Positions 1-11,754 are shown, numbered from the stretch's first letter. The stretch: DNA of 64,000 bases from Pseudoips prasinana (GCA_951640165.1 OX621252.1:28665934-28729933); one strand, 5' to 3'. Numbers and translations are program-made. The notes: generated from the letters alone by a model not told the origin.

Positions 1-1970
1 TCGAGAGTTATGTGTCAGCGGGTTATCACCAATTTTCGTTCCAGATTAGAAGAGTGCCAGCAGCGTAACGGTCACCATTTGGATAACATTATCTTTTCCA
101 AATAATTTTCCATTTTGTATTCTAATAATGAACAATAAAGAAATACTTCATCACTAGTAGTTTTTTTTTATTGAACAAACAAATACCCGATACTCTTTCT
201 GGACACCTTGTATAAACCACCTGTTTAAAGCGAGCTGTTCTTAACCTGTACAATAGCACAAGCGTTTTAATGCCTCTTGATTACATCGTTATAGCGTAGA
301 TGTTGATCACCTTCTTCCCATTCCCAGAGCTCTCATGTCCAGTTTCCTAATGTCTGGTGTGTAAAGGCATAATGGTGCTGCACTATATAGAAGAACAGAT
401 AAGACTTATTTCTCGTAACACTAACCTTTGTCTCTAACTTCAAGTCATGGGATATTACGTCACGATCATTAAGCCGTCTAAAGGTGGCAGTGGCGTTTGC
501 AATCAGCGATGGTATCTCCAAAGCCAGAGTGTTGTCGCCGTATTGTACTTTCAAGATATTCACATCATGTGGAAATCACACAACTAGTGGTTTTTCGGTT
601 AAATTAAGAGTGGTTTTATAAGCTTCGCAGTCTGAATCAGGTAGAAGTTTATTATAAGTATGAAATTAACCAGTAATCTAGTTCAATAAAAAACACATAT
701 TCAACTTCAGAATACTATAATAAATTCATAACCATTGGAGTGTTACATTTTATAATCATTTTTTTTCTGTTATTACAGACTGTTATAACAACAATAAAAT
801 ACCACATAACAACTAAAATAGACATTAATCACTGCGACATCACGTGTAATTCCCTTGTCACATCTGAGGAACCCGAAACGACGAGTTATTAAATCGACGG
901 CCCTAACGTGTAGTATCGAAAGTGTAAGTGGCTACGTTTTATAAGAGGGATGATTAATATTATTGTTTGATTACGCGTTAAGGATTGTGTAGGCCACTTT
1001 CTATTTTTCTCTATTACAATATACTCCATCTGCGTGAACATCGTGGCACCATCCCACCTTTCTCAAAACTAGAATTCTGCGGGCGTTGCTCCTGCATCAG
1101 TGGAGAGCATCTAACGGCGTAGCTATTCTCGCCTAATCGGCAGTTTACATTTTTGAGCCATTTGGGGTTAAAACTCCAGGACCATGGGGTCCAGGTTCTC
1201 GTTCACTCTTCAAGAGTGATTGCAAAAAAAATTATCTTATATTGTTAGTTTAGTTTATATTGGTATTTTGGACAAAATTTCATATTTTATATTTAGTTTA
1301 CTTAATAGGTAATTAGGTATTAGGATAGATAGATAAGCAAATTACTTACACCAGAACGATATCCAACCAGAGTTTCAGAATTAAATTATTCGATTAGTTA
1401 ATATCTCTCAAGGATGGTCAGTGGAAGACTAAACCACGCGTTGGGTGTAATATTTTATGTAATTTGCTGAATATTATTTTGCCAGTGTTTAAAGTTCAAT
1501 TTTAATACATACCAGGCAGTATAATTATTCTCAATATAATCACTAGTAAGGTGCGTTAAAGTAACACGTCTCTAATAGTATACTTACAATTCCCATCAGA
1601 TTATTGATTTAAAGTTTCTCTACATAAATACATATAATATGCCATGACGCGCAAGAAACAAAATCGCATATTTTCAAGTGTCGATACTTTACTTAGGGCT
1701 CGTCAATGTATTTATACGCAGGTGTGTACGGCACATTAGGCAGGTACCTATCAATATCGTAAGTAATATTGCCTGCATCTGTGTGTATGAGTGATTTTGC
1801 CGTATATTTTAATCTCGGGAACTGGGGTATTAAGGTTAGTTATGTATAGGTACGTTCGACCCGGAATAAATTGGTGGACGGATTATTTTATTACGGATAA
1901 AATGTAATATGAAGGGATTAAGTAATCTGGGTATTTTAAATATCAAAAAAATGTGCAACTTTATAATATA
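1..1970. other. no supported feature; AT-rich unique-looking DNA
   Basis: I see no repeat family, RNA gene or convincing coding exon here. A 76-codon open frame on the minus strand (333-563) lacks an ATG near its start and is treated as weak. Around 1020-1210 the GC content rises, but no family was recognised. Confidence 0.4.
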
Positions 1971-1974
1971 TTGA

Positions 1975-2275
1975 TTCTGGAACGAAGTTCCTTATCGCGC
2001 GTTGTGAAAGGGGGCTAGACGGAAAAAAATCACGAAAAGTTGTCACGACACTTTGCAGCTGTGCGGCGTGCGCATGTTTCTCTGTCTGTCTCTCCCTCTC
2101 TGTCTCTCACTCTTATAGAAAGCAAGCCAGATATTTTCATTTCTATTTCGCATGGAACTGTGTGGTGTCGCGACGATTATTTTTGTTGAGTGTATACAGG
2201 CTTTTTGTACATAATAAATAATAAGAAATAACTTCGTTCCATCCGGGTGTCCCTTGACACCTCTCAAGTTTTTAC
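1975..2275 (-). mobile_element. MITE-T copy 1 (GGAACGAAGTTCC termini)
   Basis: The block starts with GGAACGAAGTTCCTTATCGC and ends near the inverted AACTTCGTTCC followed by a GGGTGTCCCTTGACACC segment. The same sequence recurs inverted at 56055-56332, and only the ends recur at 30613-30850. No transposase is encoded. It is probably a non-autonomous DNA element; the superfamily is not assigned. Confidence 0.6.
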
Positions 2276-2460
2276 ATGGGCAGTGGTCACCATATATTCA
2301 GAGTTGTTCAAGTCACCCTTTTGCCAGCCTAGTGACTACATCCAGGGCTGACAGCTTAACGTGCCCTACGAAGCATGAAGATGCTCAACTAATATGGTGG
2401 TCACCCACCTGACTGATCGCTTAACTTGGGGATAAGGCTAGTATGTGTGACGAGTGCATT
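2276..2460 (-). mobile_element. 5S-SINE, degenerate copy
   Basis: The reverse complement reads in the order of the better copies: a 5S-like stretch, GTTAAGC-like sequence, a GGGTGACC-like box, GCACGTTAAGCTGTC, then a TCTGA...CCACTGCCCAT tail. It is considerably diverged from the copy at 29855. Confidence 0.5.
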
Positions 2461-3440
2461 ACGAAACATGTGATCGGGTAAGGCGAATGGAAGTTGAGAG
2501 GGAGATATAAGTTAGTAAAAACAGAGAGTTACGTTTCGTATATTACTGTAGGGGGAAGATAGAGAAGCACACATTTTCTCTCATTTTCTCATAGCCAGTT
2601 ATGTTTGAAGTTTTACTTTAAACTGAAGTACCTACACTATTTTTTAAATCATGAATTATTGCGGTTGTATCTGTATTATAAAGTATTTTAGGCAATAATA
2701 TGTATAACTTAAGCTCGGTTTAAAATCTTAATTCTTCAATACACGACATAATAAAAATATGGTTTCTTAAATTGTAATCGCGCGGTTTTTACATTAAATT
2801 AGATAACGGCTTGATTACTGTTTAAGAAACTTTTTTGAATATGGTAAACGTATTCTCATGTAAGTGTTTTGTATTATCAATATTTAAGTGTATTGCAATC
2901 GCTTGGGTAACAAATTTAATTTATATATTAAATTTGGTAACCACGCGATTACTATTTAAGACTATTATTAATATGGCAAACGTTTTTTTCTTGTAAGTGT
3001 ATAAAGGTATAATAGTATAAAACAACGATTGAACATTGATGAACTTTTATTGTGTTCTAAGATCAATATAGCTATAATATCTTACAAGAAATATTCATTA
3101 ATAATGTTATAACATAATTTCTTAGTAATGTGTTTGACGTTGACTAATTAGATAAGTTAAATTCTAATCTAAACTTGAGCCTAACCCTTTAACAAATCCA
3201 TTACTTAAGTAGAACTTCCAATCTTGACATGTGTTAGTCGTCAATATAATAATTGAATCAGCTCTAAACCTATTCAAGTTGATAACAACATTAAAGTAAG
3301 GACACAACAATGTAGGTCTTAGCTATTTGAAATTGAAGACATGAAATGACCTCTGGTCTTGAACAAAATTAAGATGGATGCTCGTATTAACTATCAGCTC
3401 CGTTGGACCTCCTAAAGGTCAGCGGATGGAATTAGATGCT
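2461..3440. other. AT-rich stretch with diverged internal repetition
   Basis: No gene is seen. Segments near 2810-2870 and 2945-3000 resemble each other: each reads GATTACT, TTTAAG, then ATATGG and AAACG, and ends in GTAAGTG. This suggests an old local duplication or a diverged AT-rich element. Confidence 0.35.
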
Positions 3441-3444
3441 AAAA

Positions 3445-3615
3445 GGTCATCGTATCAGCCGAAAGACGTCCACTTCTAAACAAAGGCTTCCCCCAAGGAT
3501 CTCCCCACGGTCTTGCGCTGTCCCCATCGAGATCCTCAGTCCACCGTGTGGGGAGCCTGCCCACGCTGCGTCTTCCGGTTTGTGGTCGCCACTTGAGAAC
3601 CTTTCAGCATCAGCC
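3445..3615 (-). mobile_element. RTE-clade LINE 3' end (truncated)
   Basis: Read on the minus strand this matches the C-terminal end of the RTE ORF2 seen at 62541-62755, including the conserved block for RRSVGRPP-like residues and the AGTGGACGTCTTTCGGCTGATA 3' segment. Several substitutions break the frame. The plus-strand open frame here is an antisense shadow. Confidence 0.75.
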
Positions 3616-4085
3616 GTGTGATGCTAAAAGGCAATAAAACCTATTTGGTTTTGAGCTGTGACCTCCACATAGGACTAAATAAATTTACTTTATTCTAAAA
3701 TTTATGAGGTAAAGAAGCTTTATTCATACTTTACCACTACCATTTCGGAAAGGATTTCATCCAGCAGTGGCCAACATTGACTTGATGAGGGAGGTAAGAG
3801 ATTAGACAGAGTTAAATCCGTTACATCATGAGATCTTCGCCTACTTTGCAACGTGAATTAGTTATTGATCCTGTCACAGTTATAATGAATCAACTGACAA
3901 GTAACTCGATCACAAATAGTACAAACCCATATAAATTGCTATCACGCCTACAAAGCGTCAATCTTAGATGAAATTACGTACCTCTATCTAATGTGAAGAT
4001 TTATTATGCCACATTACAAACAGTACAGATGAGAAGAGAAATCTTATGTCTAACTACAAATATAGTACCTATCACAGCAGCGACA
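3616..4085. other. no feature recognised
   Basis: Unique-looking AT-rich sequence between an RTE 3' end and a 5'-truncated LINE. No repeat, RNA or exon signal was seen. Confidence 0.35.
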
Positions 4086-4089
4086 AACT

Positions 4090-4944
4090 AAAAGATATCT
4101 GAAAGGGTCATACCCTATGACCCTTTTTGCAGACGACAGTACTGTAACTGTAGATTGTAAATGTCGAAGCACTTTCGAAAATGACATAAATAATACCTTA
4201 ATTCAGATTGTTGAATGGTTAGAAAATAATAATTTAAAGATCAATATTAATAAAACTATAATCATGCATTTCAGCCAACGATTGACATATAATAATTTGC
4301 ACATAAAATATAACAATAATAGTATAGACGCAGTTGGTACGACAAAGTTTTTAGGTTTAATAATAGACAAGGCTCTCAATTGGAAGGCACACGTAGAAAG
4401 CTTAAGTAAAAAGATATGCAGTTCTTACGCTTTATACAAATTATCGCGAACTGTCAGTATAGATGCTCTCCTGACCGCATATTACGGACTCGTTGAATGC
4501 GCCCTCAGATACGGTATTATGTTCTGGGGCAATTCTACAGATAAAGACGTTATATTTAAATCCCAGAAGAGATGCGTTAGAGCCATTTTTAAGTTGAAAA
4601 CTACGGATAGCTGTGAACCATATTTTAAGAAGCATAAAATATTGACTTTGTCGTCTCTGTACATCTTGGAGGTTGTAGTGTTTGTCAAGACAAATCCTAA
4701 TTTATTTACGCGCCTAGCAGATGTCGCTATCCGCAATAGACGCGACAACAGCAGACTGTGTCTACACACGGCTAGGACTGCACTTATGCGGAGAAGTGTT
4801 TTTTGCATGGCTCCGGTGCTGTATAATAAAATACCAAATAGCTGGAAAAACCTCAACAATAATATGTTTAAAAAAAAAGTTAAATCGCTTCTTGTTGAAA
4901 AAGCATACTACAATGTTACAGATTTCCTAAAGGACAAATTTTAA
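4090..4944 (+). pseudogene. non-LTR retrotransposon ORF2 remnant: C-terminal half of reverse transcriptase (L-D)
   Basis: The frame opens just before the catalytic FADDS motif (residues 4-8 counting from the ATG at 4117), the core of the reverse transcriptase active site. WLENNNLKI..NK (34-47) and KFLGLIID (77-84) follow, then the thumb and C-terminal region typical of Jockey/CR1-group LINE ORF2. About 275 residues remain of a protein normally near 900-1000, so the endonuclease and most of the fingers/palm are missing. The frame is open to its natural stop. Residues near 130-270, including MFWGNST and SVFCMAP, are closely similar to the fragment at 41623-42045 on the opposite strand, so both belong to one family. 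The lost 5' end is typical of target-primed reverse transcription. The assignment to a particular clade is tentative. Confidence 0.9.
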
Positions 4945-5333
4945 TTAGTATTATTATTTATATTGGAATGTATGCTTTTCATCTATTGACATGTACCTAA
5001 CCTTAATTTAATTTTTTTATTAATGACATTGTTATTTTAACTTATTAGATTTCATTTGGAATATATGATTTAATTATTTTATCCAATTGACATACTAATA
5101 TATACTATTGACTTTGGTAATTGTAATGCTCATATTTAATTAAAGAAACCTACATGTCATAATTTTAATGTAATAATTGTACCTACCTAACATTTGCATG
5201 CCACTATATGTACGGCAAACATGTCTGAACATAAAAACTTATACCTACCATCCTACATACAATGCACCACTGTTTGTAAACACATGTTTATGCAAATAAA
5301 TGATTTCTGTTTCTGTTTCTGTTTCTGTTTCTG
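4945..5333 (+). mobile_element. L-D LINE 3' UTR and (TTTCTG)n tail
   Basis: AT-rich sequence follows the stop of the RT remnant and runs to a hexanucleotide tail of TTTCTG units at 5303-5333. Many non-LTR elements end in such short tandem repeats. The hairpin element at 5334 lies directly against this tail. Confidence 0.7.
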
Positions 5334-5510
5334 TGCCTCTAGCACGAGTTCCTGCAGTTTACTTACTCGATCACACGTACAGTCCCTTTACATTGAGCAC
5401 CAGCGCCTCTCGCGGAAACTATTAAGAACTAAAACTCTGGTGCTCAATGTATGGGACGAAACTGTACGTGTGATCGAGTAAGTAAACTGCAGGAACTCGT
5501 GCTAGAGGCA
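5334..5510. mobile_element. foldback (hairpin) MITE with CTG duplications
   Basis: The left end TGCCTCTAGCACGAGTTCCT is repeated inverted at the right end. The arms pair over about 75 bases, broken by a 5-base indel, around a loop of about 40 bases. CTG occurs immediately outside both ends (5331-5333 and 5511-5513), as a 3-bp target duplication would. No coding capacity. A single-stranded copy would fold into a long hairpin, so a microRNA-like precursor is an alternative reading. Confidence 0.75.
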
Positions 5511-5513
5511 CTG

Positions 5514-5948
5514 GAAATATGACACATCGCCCCAAAATAATATGGTCCATTTTTGTAAAATTTTAAACCATTTTCTTAGAGGACTAATTTTGGTTTTAGT
5601 ATAGATTCATATTATCCTAAGCATAATGAATGTGTACTAATATTATTTAAATATTTAATTATTTAGTTATTTATAATTTTAGCACAAATAAAATTATTGT
5701 ACATAAGCGGACTTAATGCCATAGGCGTTATCAACTACTCAACCTTTGGGTGTAGAAAGACTACGGTAGATGCACTAAAATTGTCAAATATAAACTTATG
5801 GCTTAATTATATACATAAATGTAGTCTTAAGTAAATCAAATGTTCCTTACAAGTTCTTCCTAGAGTTGCCATCCTTAACAACTTGTAGAAAAAAGGACGT
5901 ATCACAAAAGCTATATAAATATTATGGTTCACTGGAATTATATATTTT
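5514..5948. other. no feature recognised
   Basis: AT-rich unique-looking sequence between two hairpin elements. Confidence 0.35.
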
Positions 5949-5949
5949 T

Positions 5950-6195
5950 TTGAAGTTATACTTCTTTTGGCGCGATGGAGAAAAATGATGAGAGTGAATT
6001 TTTATGATGCGCGCGCACACCGACACCAAAAAATTTAACAGCATGAAGTTAGTTCTAGGTGGTATGACAGTGAATTTTTACGATGCGCGCGCATCTGCAC
6101 GCTCATCGTAAAAATAACAGCATGAAGTTAGTTCTAGGTGGTATGAAAATTGATAACTATGTTCAAGTTGTATATTAAGAAGTATAACTTCTAAC
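5950..6195. mobile_element. MITE with GAAGTTATACTTC ends and an internal duplication
   Basis: The left end TGAAGTTATACTTCTTTTGG is mirrored by AAGAAGTATAACTTC near 6178-6193. Inside, a unit of roughly 78 bases ending AGCATGAAGTTAGTTCTAGG is present twice (about 5992-6069 and 6070-6146). The duplicated unit contains GATGCGCGCGCA. No open frame of note. Confidence 0.65.
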
Positions 6196-6199
6196 GCGT

Positions 6200-7255
6200 G
6201 TACATAAGTACACACAAGTTTTTTTATTATCAATATATCAGCCAGAAGACTTCTACTGGTACTGCTCAAATTCCTTCCCAAATACCATTATCACTACATT
6301 TGGCAGACAGGCTGGCATTCGCAGTATAATGCTCATAGAGCCCTCCCTTGGTTCAACGCACTTTTTTCCTTCTGCATCCTCCATGGTATGACGTGGGGCA
6401 ATGATATTCGCTGCCGTCAAGCACACATCACTATTATTTAAAACAACGACTTTATTTATTGTAATATATATTATATAATATTTTAATCGGGCTATATCTT
6501 AGCCATGTTGTATTACCCCACCAAAAGTCTTGCCTTGTCCTCAGTGTCACGGTTTGTGACAAATAACAGGATCACAAGATATAATAATATATAAAAAATG
6601 AGAATGAGTATCTATATAAAATATCCTGTTCTAAATTTTGTAAAATTTATAACGTTGCCAGAATACTATCAGCATTTCTACATTGTATGGCAATGGTTTT
6701 TTGTGAGAAATATATATGACAGTACTTCAGAAACGTCGCGCCTCAACACATTTCAAACTATTAAATTGTAAAATCTAGTATTACACTTTCGAACACAAGT
6801 GTACCTACCTCAGACCTACAAACATAATGATGTACCTATTTATATTGCTTGTATACGCACGACGCCCTAATTAATAGCCCTGAGAGCGGTGTGTCTTGAT
6901 AATTATTATACATTACACAGGTACATATGTCTAATGTAAAGTATGTATGTCGGGTAAAAGCTTTATATACACCTGTAAAGAGAATAGAATTTTATTTATT
7001 TTTTGTAACACTCACAGAGAAAGACAGAGGCAAAAAAACAATTTAAGAAGAATTGAAATTGAAGATTAATAGAAATGAAAAAAGATTATGTATTCATGAC
7101 TCATGTCATACCTAAATCATATTGTTTGGACGCCATGAAGGTTTTAAAGTTAGCAAAACGAAAACTCTAATGACGACATATATAAGTATATATTTACAAA
7201 AGCAAAAGGAAGATATCGGGTCTCAAACTAAACAAAGGTTGTACTATGGAAAGCA
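6200..7255. other. mostly unrecognised; one short SINE6 scrap
   Basis: Positions 6380-6420 resemble the minus strand of the SINE6 5' end (GTGGGG.AATGATATTCGC.GCCGTC). The rest is AT-rich without a recognised family. Confidence 0.35.
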
Positions 7256-7258
7256 GTT

Positions 7259-7443
7259 ATAATAATAATAATAATAATATCTAGGGACAATTTCACACAG
7301 ATCGTCCTAGCCCCAAACTAAGCAAAGCTTGTACTATGGGTACCAGGCGACGATATACATACTTATATAGATAGATAAATACTTATATACACAGAAAACA
7401 TCCATGACTCAGAAACAAATATTCGTGCTCATCACACAAATAG
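7259..7443 (-). mobile_element. SINE2, 5'-truncated
   Basis: An (AAT)n tail at the left is followed by the minus-strand SINE2 body, with ATATCTAGGGACAATTTCAC and the CCCCAAACTAAGCAAAGCTT block. The tRNA-like head is missing. Confidence 0.85.
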
Positions 7444-7728
7444 TTACCTGATATATTCCTTTTGATTTTGTAAATATATACTTATATATGTCGTCATTAG
7501 AGTTGTCGGTTGTTGCTTGAATCTGCACCGTTCGACAATTTAGTGGGCGTATTTAAACTTTTTACGATTAAAATGAAAGTAGTTGTTCATTTTGCAAATC
7601 TATTTAAGGAATTCACTTTGGTACAATAAATCAAACATAACGAAACGTGAGGGTAGATAAATTTTCAATCACTAGATAGGTACAGATATATGTACATAGT
7701 TGTAGCTAGGAACGCTTCTTAAACTCTT

Positions 7729-7872
7729 CGAGACCCGGGGGTGTAATACCGCAAAAAATGCTTCTCGCATTGGCTTAACACAATTTTCAAAAACATTTTT
7801 TGGATCCCATAGCGCAAGACCGGCAATTGTGGAGGCCTTTGTTCAGCAGTAAGCGTCTTTCGGTTTATATGA
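7729..7872 (+). mobile_element. SINE4 scrap followed by RTE 3' end
   Basis: GGGGGTGTAATACCGC at about 7736 matches a block in SINE4. From 7788 the sequence GCGCAAGACCGGCAATTGTG through TCTTTCGGTTTATATGATGA is the RTE 3' end, shortened internally. Confidence 0.6.
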
Positions 7873-8012
7873 TGATTTTTTTTATCTATCATAAGCATGT
7901 TTATCAGTCTGTCTTCTATCATGTCTGGGTCATAGAACAGGGTCTGCCAGTTTGAGAAAAGATGGCAGTGCTAGACAGACGGCAGTTAGTACATTGAATT
8001 TTTTTTCTTTTT

Positions 8013-8212
8013 TTAAAAGATAACGCCCGCACTAGGGAATCTAGTCTCTGTGTCGCGGGGTACTTTACAAACATATAATAGACGGACACAAATTACATAC
8101 AGACTCAGAACAACTATTTATGGGTCACACAAATAGTTGTCCGGTGCGGGACTCGAACCCGCGACATGAAGTGGCGAGCGACTGTCTTAGCCGCTGCGCC
8201 AAACGTGCAGCC
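8013..8212 (-). mobile_element. SINE1, near full length
   Basis: On the minus strand it has an A-box-like TGGCGCAGCGG and a B-box GGTTCGAGTCC in a tRNA-derived head, then CCATAAATAGTTGTTCTGAG and GTAAAGTACCCCGCGACAC. It ends TTATCTTTTAAAA. Confidence 0.9.
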
Positions 8213-8304
8213 AGTAGTGCCAAGATATTTATTTTTATTTATCATTAAACTAAAGTGAGTATGACCTCAGGTGGCAATAACTTCACCTTTCTTGCAATAT
8301 TTTT

Positions 8305-8475
8305 TGTGTGCATTAACATGTCTGTTTGTCCTCAGTCTGGGTGTAATTATCCATATAAGTATTACAAAATGTCATGGCTAATAACATCGTTCATTTAAAT
8401 GTTGTCCCGGCCTCCATTGTACAAGCTCTGCTTAGTTTGGTATCAGATGGCCGTATGTGAATAATGTCCCAGAAT
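8305..8475 (+). mobile_element. SINE3, head missing and interior altered
   Basis: It carries the shared core CTGTTTGTCCTCAGTCTGGG and the 3' block GTACAAGCTCTGCTTAGTTT, ending near AATGTCCCAGAATATT. The region between is partly replaced. Confidence 0.8.
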
Positions 8476-8479
8476 ATTT

Positions 8480-9280
8480 TATTTTTTTAATATTTTCTGT
8501 ACAATACGTTTTGTATGACTATTCCCTGTAAGGGTACACACATAACGGATGTCATCCATATATTTTCTCTCGGTACAAACCTAAATTCACACTCCAACAT
8601 TAATAATTTACCTTCACCCACCCCTGTTTGATTTTACGCGAGTTGTGTTAATAAAAGGTAAAAGGGATATGGTCTAGTGATGTCCGTCGCGTATCCGCAC
8701 AAAAGTATCCGCAAAAATAGCCGCAAAGATAATCCGCGTGAAATGGAGTTTGATTTATGATTTAATTTGCATATTAACTGAATGTTTCTTTGGAATTACT
8801 GATGGAACGGGGTTACGGGTGTGTATTTTTAATTTGGTTGTGCATCGTTCATTTAAAATTGGAATAAAGATTTATTTATGTGCATTGTGATATGCCGGAC
8901 GCTGGAGTTATTTCAATTGAACGAAAAGACTCCTTTTCAATTTGAATTAAGGTCAGGGAGTTAATCCGAATTACGAATGCGATACACCAAATCATTTTAC
9001 GGAAGTCAATTTATGGTTAATAAATATTTGTATACTAGGCTAAGTATTTATGCCCCTACTAAATATTTCAGTCACTTCAATTAGCGTCACTATAAAAAAG
9101 TTTATTAATACCCAATATGTTGCTATGCTTTTCCATTAAAATGTAATGATATTGCACTTTAGTTGGTTTTGTAATTCCTTAGGATTTTATGTCCAACACC
9201 TATCTTTAAAAACAAATCGAAACAAGATCTTTGAAATTAAAGGTCTTAGCTTTAGCCGTAGCTGACTGTGAGCTTAGGTA
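8480..9280. other. unique-looking AT-rich block with clustered short motifs
   Basis: No repeat family is recognised. At 8688-8738 the sequence has four spaced CCGCA/CCGCG units (GTATCCGCAC, TATCCGCAAA, AGCCGCAAAG, ATCCGCGTG). An octamer-like ATTTGCAT lies at about 8765. The block could be a regulatory island or an old element; nothing in the sequence decides. Confidence 0.35.
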
Positions 9281-9284
9281 CTTC

Positions 9285-9540
9285 CAACCAGTTGACCTCA
9301 CCAATCCGTAAGTGATCGGCGAAGTTAAGCACCTAGGCACGGGGTCAGCCTATAGATGGGCGAGCGCTAAAGTGGTTTAATTTCTGAGTGTCTACGTGCT
9401 TCTGATGTCACGTCAATCTGCCGGTCCCAGTTGTCGTTGTTAGTCAGCAGTCGATAAGCCATGTCATGTCAGAGGCCTACTGGACGGCGTTAACATCTCT
9501 GACACTAGGGTAACTACTGCCCTTTCAATAAAGTAAAGTA
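9285..9540 (+). mobile_element. 5S-SINE copy
   Basis: The head CCGTAAGTGATCGGCGAAGT continues with TAAGCACCTAGGC, GGTCAGCC and GATGGGCGAG, which track the internal promoter region of 5S rRNA. The body follows (CATGTCAGAGGCCTACTGG) and the end reads CTGACACTAGGGTAACTACT. Confidence 0.85.
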
Positions 9541-10360
9541 ACAAATAAAATATATTTGTGCATAAAAGTTTTAAACTTAATCATAATAATTATTTTTGAC
9601 AGCGTAGGTATATTTTTTATCTGCAGAATAATCTCTCGTATCTTTTCTGGTCCAGCATCAATATAAGTATCTTCTATAACAAGAAGACTGGACCACGACA
9701 ATCTACTTGGTCCTACGTCATTGATTTCTATTTTCATGGAGACTATTTTGCTATAAAAGTTATCTTACTGCGACTCGTTTGACATTTCAAACAGTGTAAT
9801 CCAGTCCTAATCCTCTTTAAGTACTGTGGGTGGACCACAAACACAATTCAAAAAGTAAAATTCAGTTATTGGCAAATAAACAATAATCAGAACCCATATT
9901 ATATAATTTTCCTTTTTTTTTGTTATCGTGTAATATTTGCCAGTTTTACCAGTGAGAAGTGCACACAAATATGCGTAATATATTTCGTACCTTTCAAGAC
10001 GTCCCTTCCCTAAACGGGAAAGGTATTTTTTTCTCTAGAACGTTCTTTTTTACGTCAACCTTGATACATGTTGCTTATGTTATTATTAAGTATTATACAA
10101 ATACACGGTGAAATATGTGTTTTGCCTTGTACGTGACTGACTAAGTACATTTGCTTTTACCACTCGCCTTTTATTTCTCTACTTATTTCGATCACTTTAG
10201 CTTAATGTGTATTCATGGTGTGAAGGATTGGAGTTGATACTTGATTGGGCTGTTGTTCATGTAAGTGAAATAGCTTTAATACTTTGACTCCACGTTTTTC
10301 GTGATTATTTTGGTAATAAAGTATTATTTATAGATGTTTTCAAGATTTTTTTAGAAGAGC
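9541..10360. other. no feature recognised
   Basis: AT-rich unique-looking sequence. A short imperfect hairpin around TTCCCTAAACGGGAA lies at about 10005-10020. Confidence 0.35.
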
Positions 10361-10361
10361 C

Positions 10362-10495
10362 CGTTAAGCTGTCGGTGCGGGTTGTAGCAATTAGGCAACA
10401 GTCTTTAATTCATGTCAGAGGCTTACTGGCTGGCTAGAACAACTCTGACACTAGGATAACCACTGCCCTTACGATAACTAATTAAGTAGGCCTAT
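10362..10495 (+). mobile_element. 5S-SINE, 3' part only
   Basis: It begins at CCCGTTAAGCTGTCGGTG and ends CTAGGATAACCACTGCCC, matching the second half of the copies at 14656 and 29855. The 5S-like head is absent. Confidence 0.8.
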
Positions 10496-10529
10496 GCAAC
10501 TCAACAGTAAACTATAATGACACCACAGA

Positions 10530-10820
10530 CCATATTTGGCCATTTTTAGGGTTATTTAAGGGTTAAACGGGACTCTATTACTAAGACTTCGCTGTCTGTC
10601 TGTCCATCTATCACCAGGCTGTATCTCATGAACCATTATAGTTAGACAGTTGCAATTTTCACAGATGATGTATTTCTATTGCCGCTATAACAACAAATAC
10701 TAAAAAAAAAACAAAATAAAATAAATATTCAAGAGGAGCCCCATACAACAAACGTGATTATTGCTCGTTTTTATAGGTACGGAACCCTTCGTGTGCGAGT
10801 CCGACTCGCACTTGGGTGGT
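10530..10820 (-). repeat. RepB interspersed repeat
   Basis: The minus strand reads AAGTGCGAGTCGGACTCGCA, then ACGGAACC, TATAAAAACGAG, the block for CTGTATCTCATGAACC in inverse, and GGGTTAAACGGGACTC. Related copies lie at 42797, 57782 and 61888. No coding sequence; class not determined. Confidence 0.8.
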
Positions 10821-10947
10821 TAATGGAGCTTAGCGACCTGAGCATGACATATTATACTGCAAAAGTGTGTCTGTCAATAAACTTTCTCCCCCAGTTTCAG
10901 CATAATCCGAAAGATATAAGCTATAACTACAGACATAATAATAAAAA

Positions 10948-11072
10948 TTAATAATATCCTGGGACATTATTCACACACGGCCATCTGATCCCAAAAAATG
11001 CAGAGCAATCTGGGTAGAAACCTAGACACTCCTGCGTGAAAGGCAAGTATGTACCATCTCCAACCACCCCAA
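10948..11072 (-). mobile_element. SINE3 with internal deletion
   Basis: The 3' end (ATCCTGGGACATTATTCACA on the plus strand) is joined to the head region (CTGCGTGAAAGGCAAG), with the middle lost. Confidence 0.7.
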
Positions 11073-11199
11073 CAGGTCCGTCTACACATATATTTGTATG
11101 CCTACAATCTAAACAAATAAATAAATCATAAACTCATTTATACATTAAATGTGACTTGAAATTGATATTTTACATACATACATACATAGACTCACGCCT

Positions 11200-11470
11200 G
11201 TTTCCCAGAGGGGTAGGCAGAGACAACGGATTTCCATTTGTCACAATCTTTGCACACGTCTTTTGCCTCGATTACTGTCATTATATTCTTCATAAATGTT
11301 CGCCGGTTTAGGGTACTTCTGACCTGCCCTTTCTTGAGAACGTCTCCAATTTGGTCAGAGAATGTTCGACGAGGTCTTCACCTTCCAGTTATTCCATTCA
11401 CACAGGCCAGGTATACTTCTTTGGTCAGTCTTCTTTCATTCATCCTTTCTAAATGGCCAAACCATTGATA
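11200..11470 (-). pseudogene. LINE ORF2 C-terminal end, one in-frame stop
   Basis: Minus-strand translation gives WFGHLERMNERRLTKEVY, then a stop, RPRRTFSDQIGDVLKKGQVR, and ends DKWKSVVSAYPSGKQA followed by a stop. This is the usual C-terminus of an insect non-LTR ORF2. A TAG-type stop after GITGR breaks the frame. A (CATA)n tail lies at 11170-11187 beyond the 3' end. Fragments of the same family lie at 46986, 53000 and 56722. Confidence 0.8.
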
Positions 11471-11754
11471 TTTTAAACTACAGAAAATCCACGTTTTACA
11501 CATCCTGTTTCAAAATAAAACTTTTTATAATGATAGAATGGAAACTAAACCTGTACAGAATGTTATACAAATTCATTCATACGATACGGATTGATCGACT
11601 AACTAACTTTCAGCTGTAAAAAATTCAAATTGGTGATAATCGAGAGAGACATCCACAGCTTAAATTATTATAGTTCTACAATTCTGTTACGTTAATTCTA
11701 TTTTTATCACAATGTTTCCTTTTTGGTAACCCTTTTTTATCACTCAAGCGTACA

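Noticed and set aside
4482..4859. 125-codon minus-strand frame opposite the reverse transcriptase
   Set aside because: Antisense shadow of the L-D ORF.
8013..8212. tRNA genes at SINE1 heads
   Set aside because: All copies share the same non-tRNA body and 3' end, so they are SINEs.
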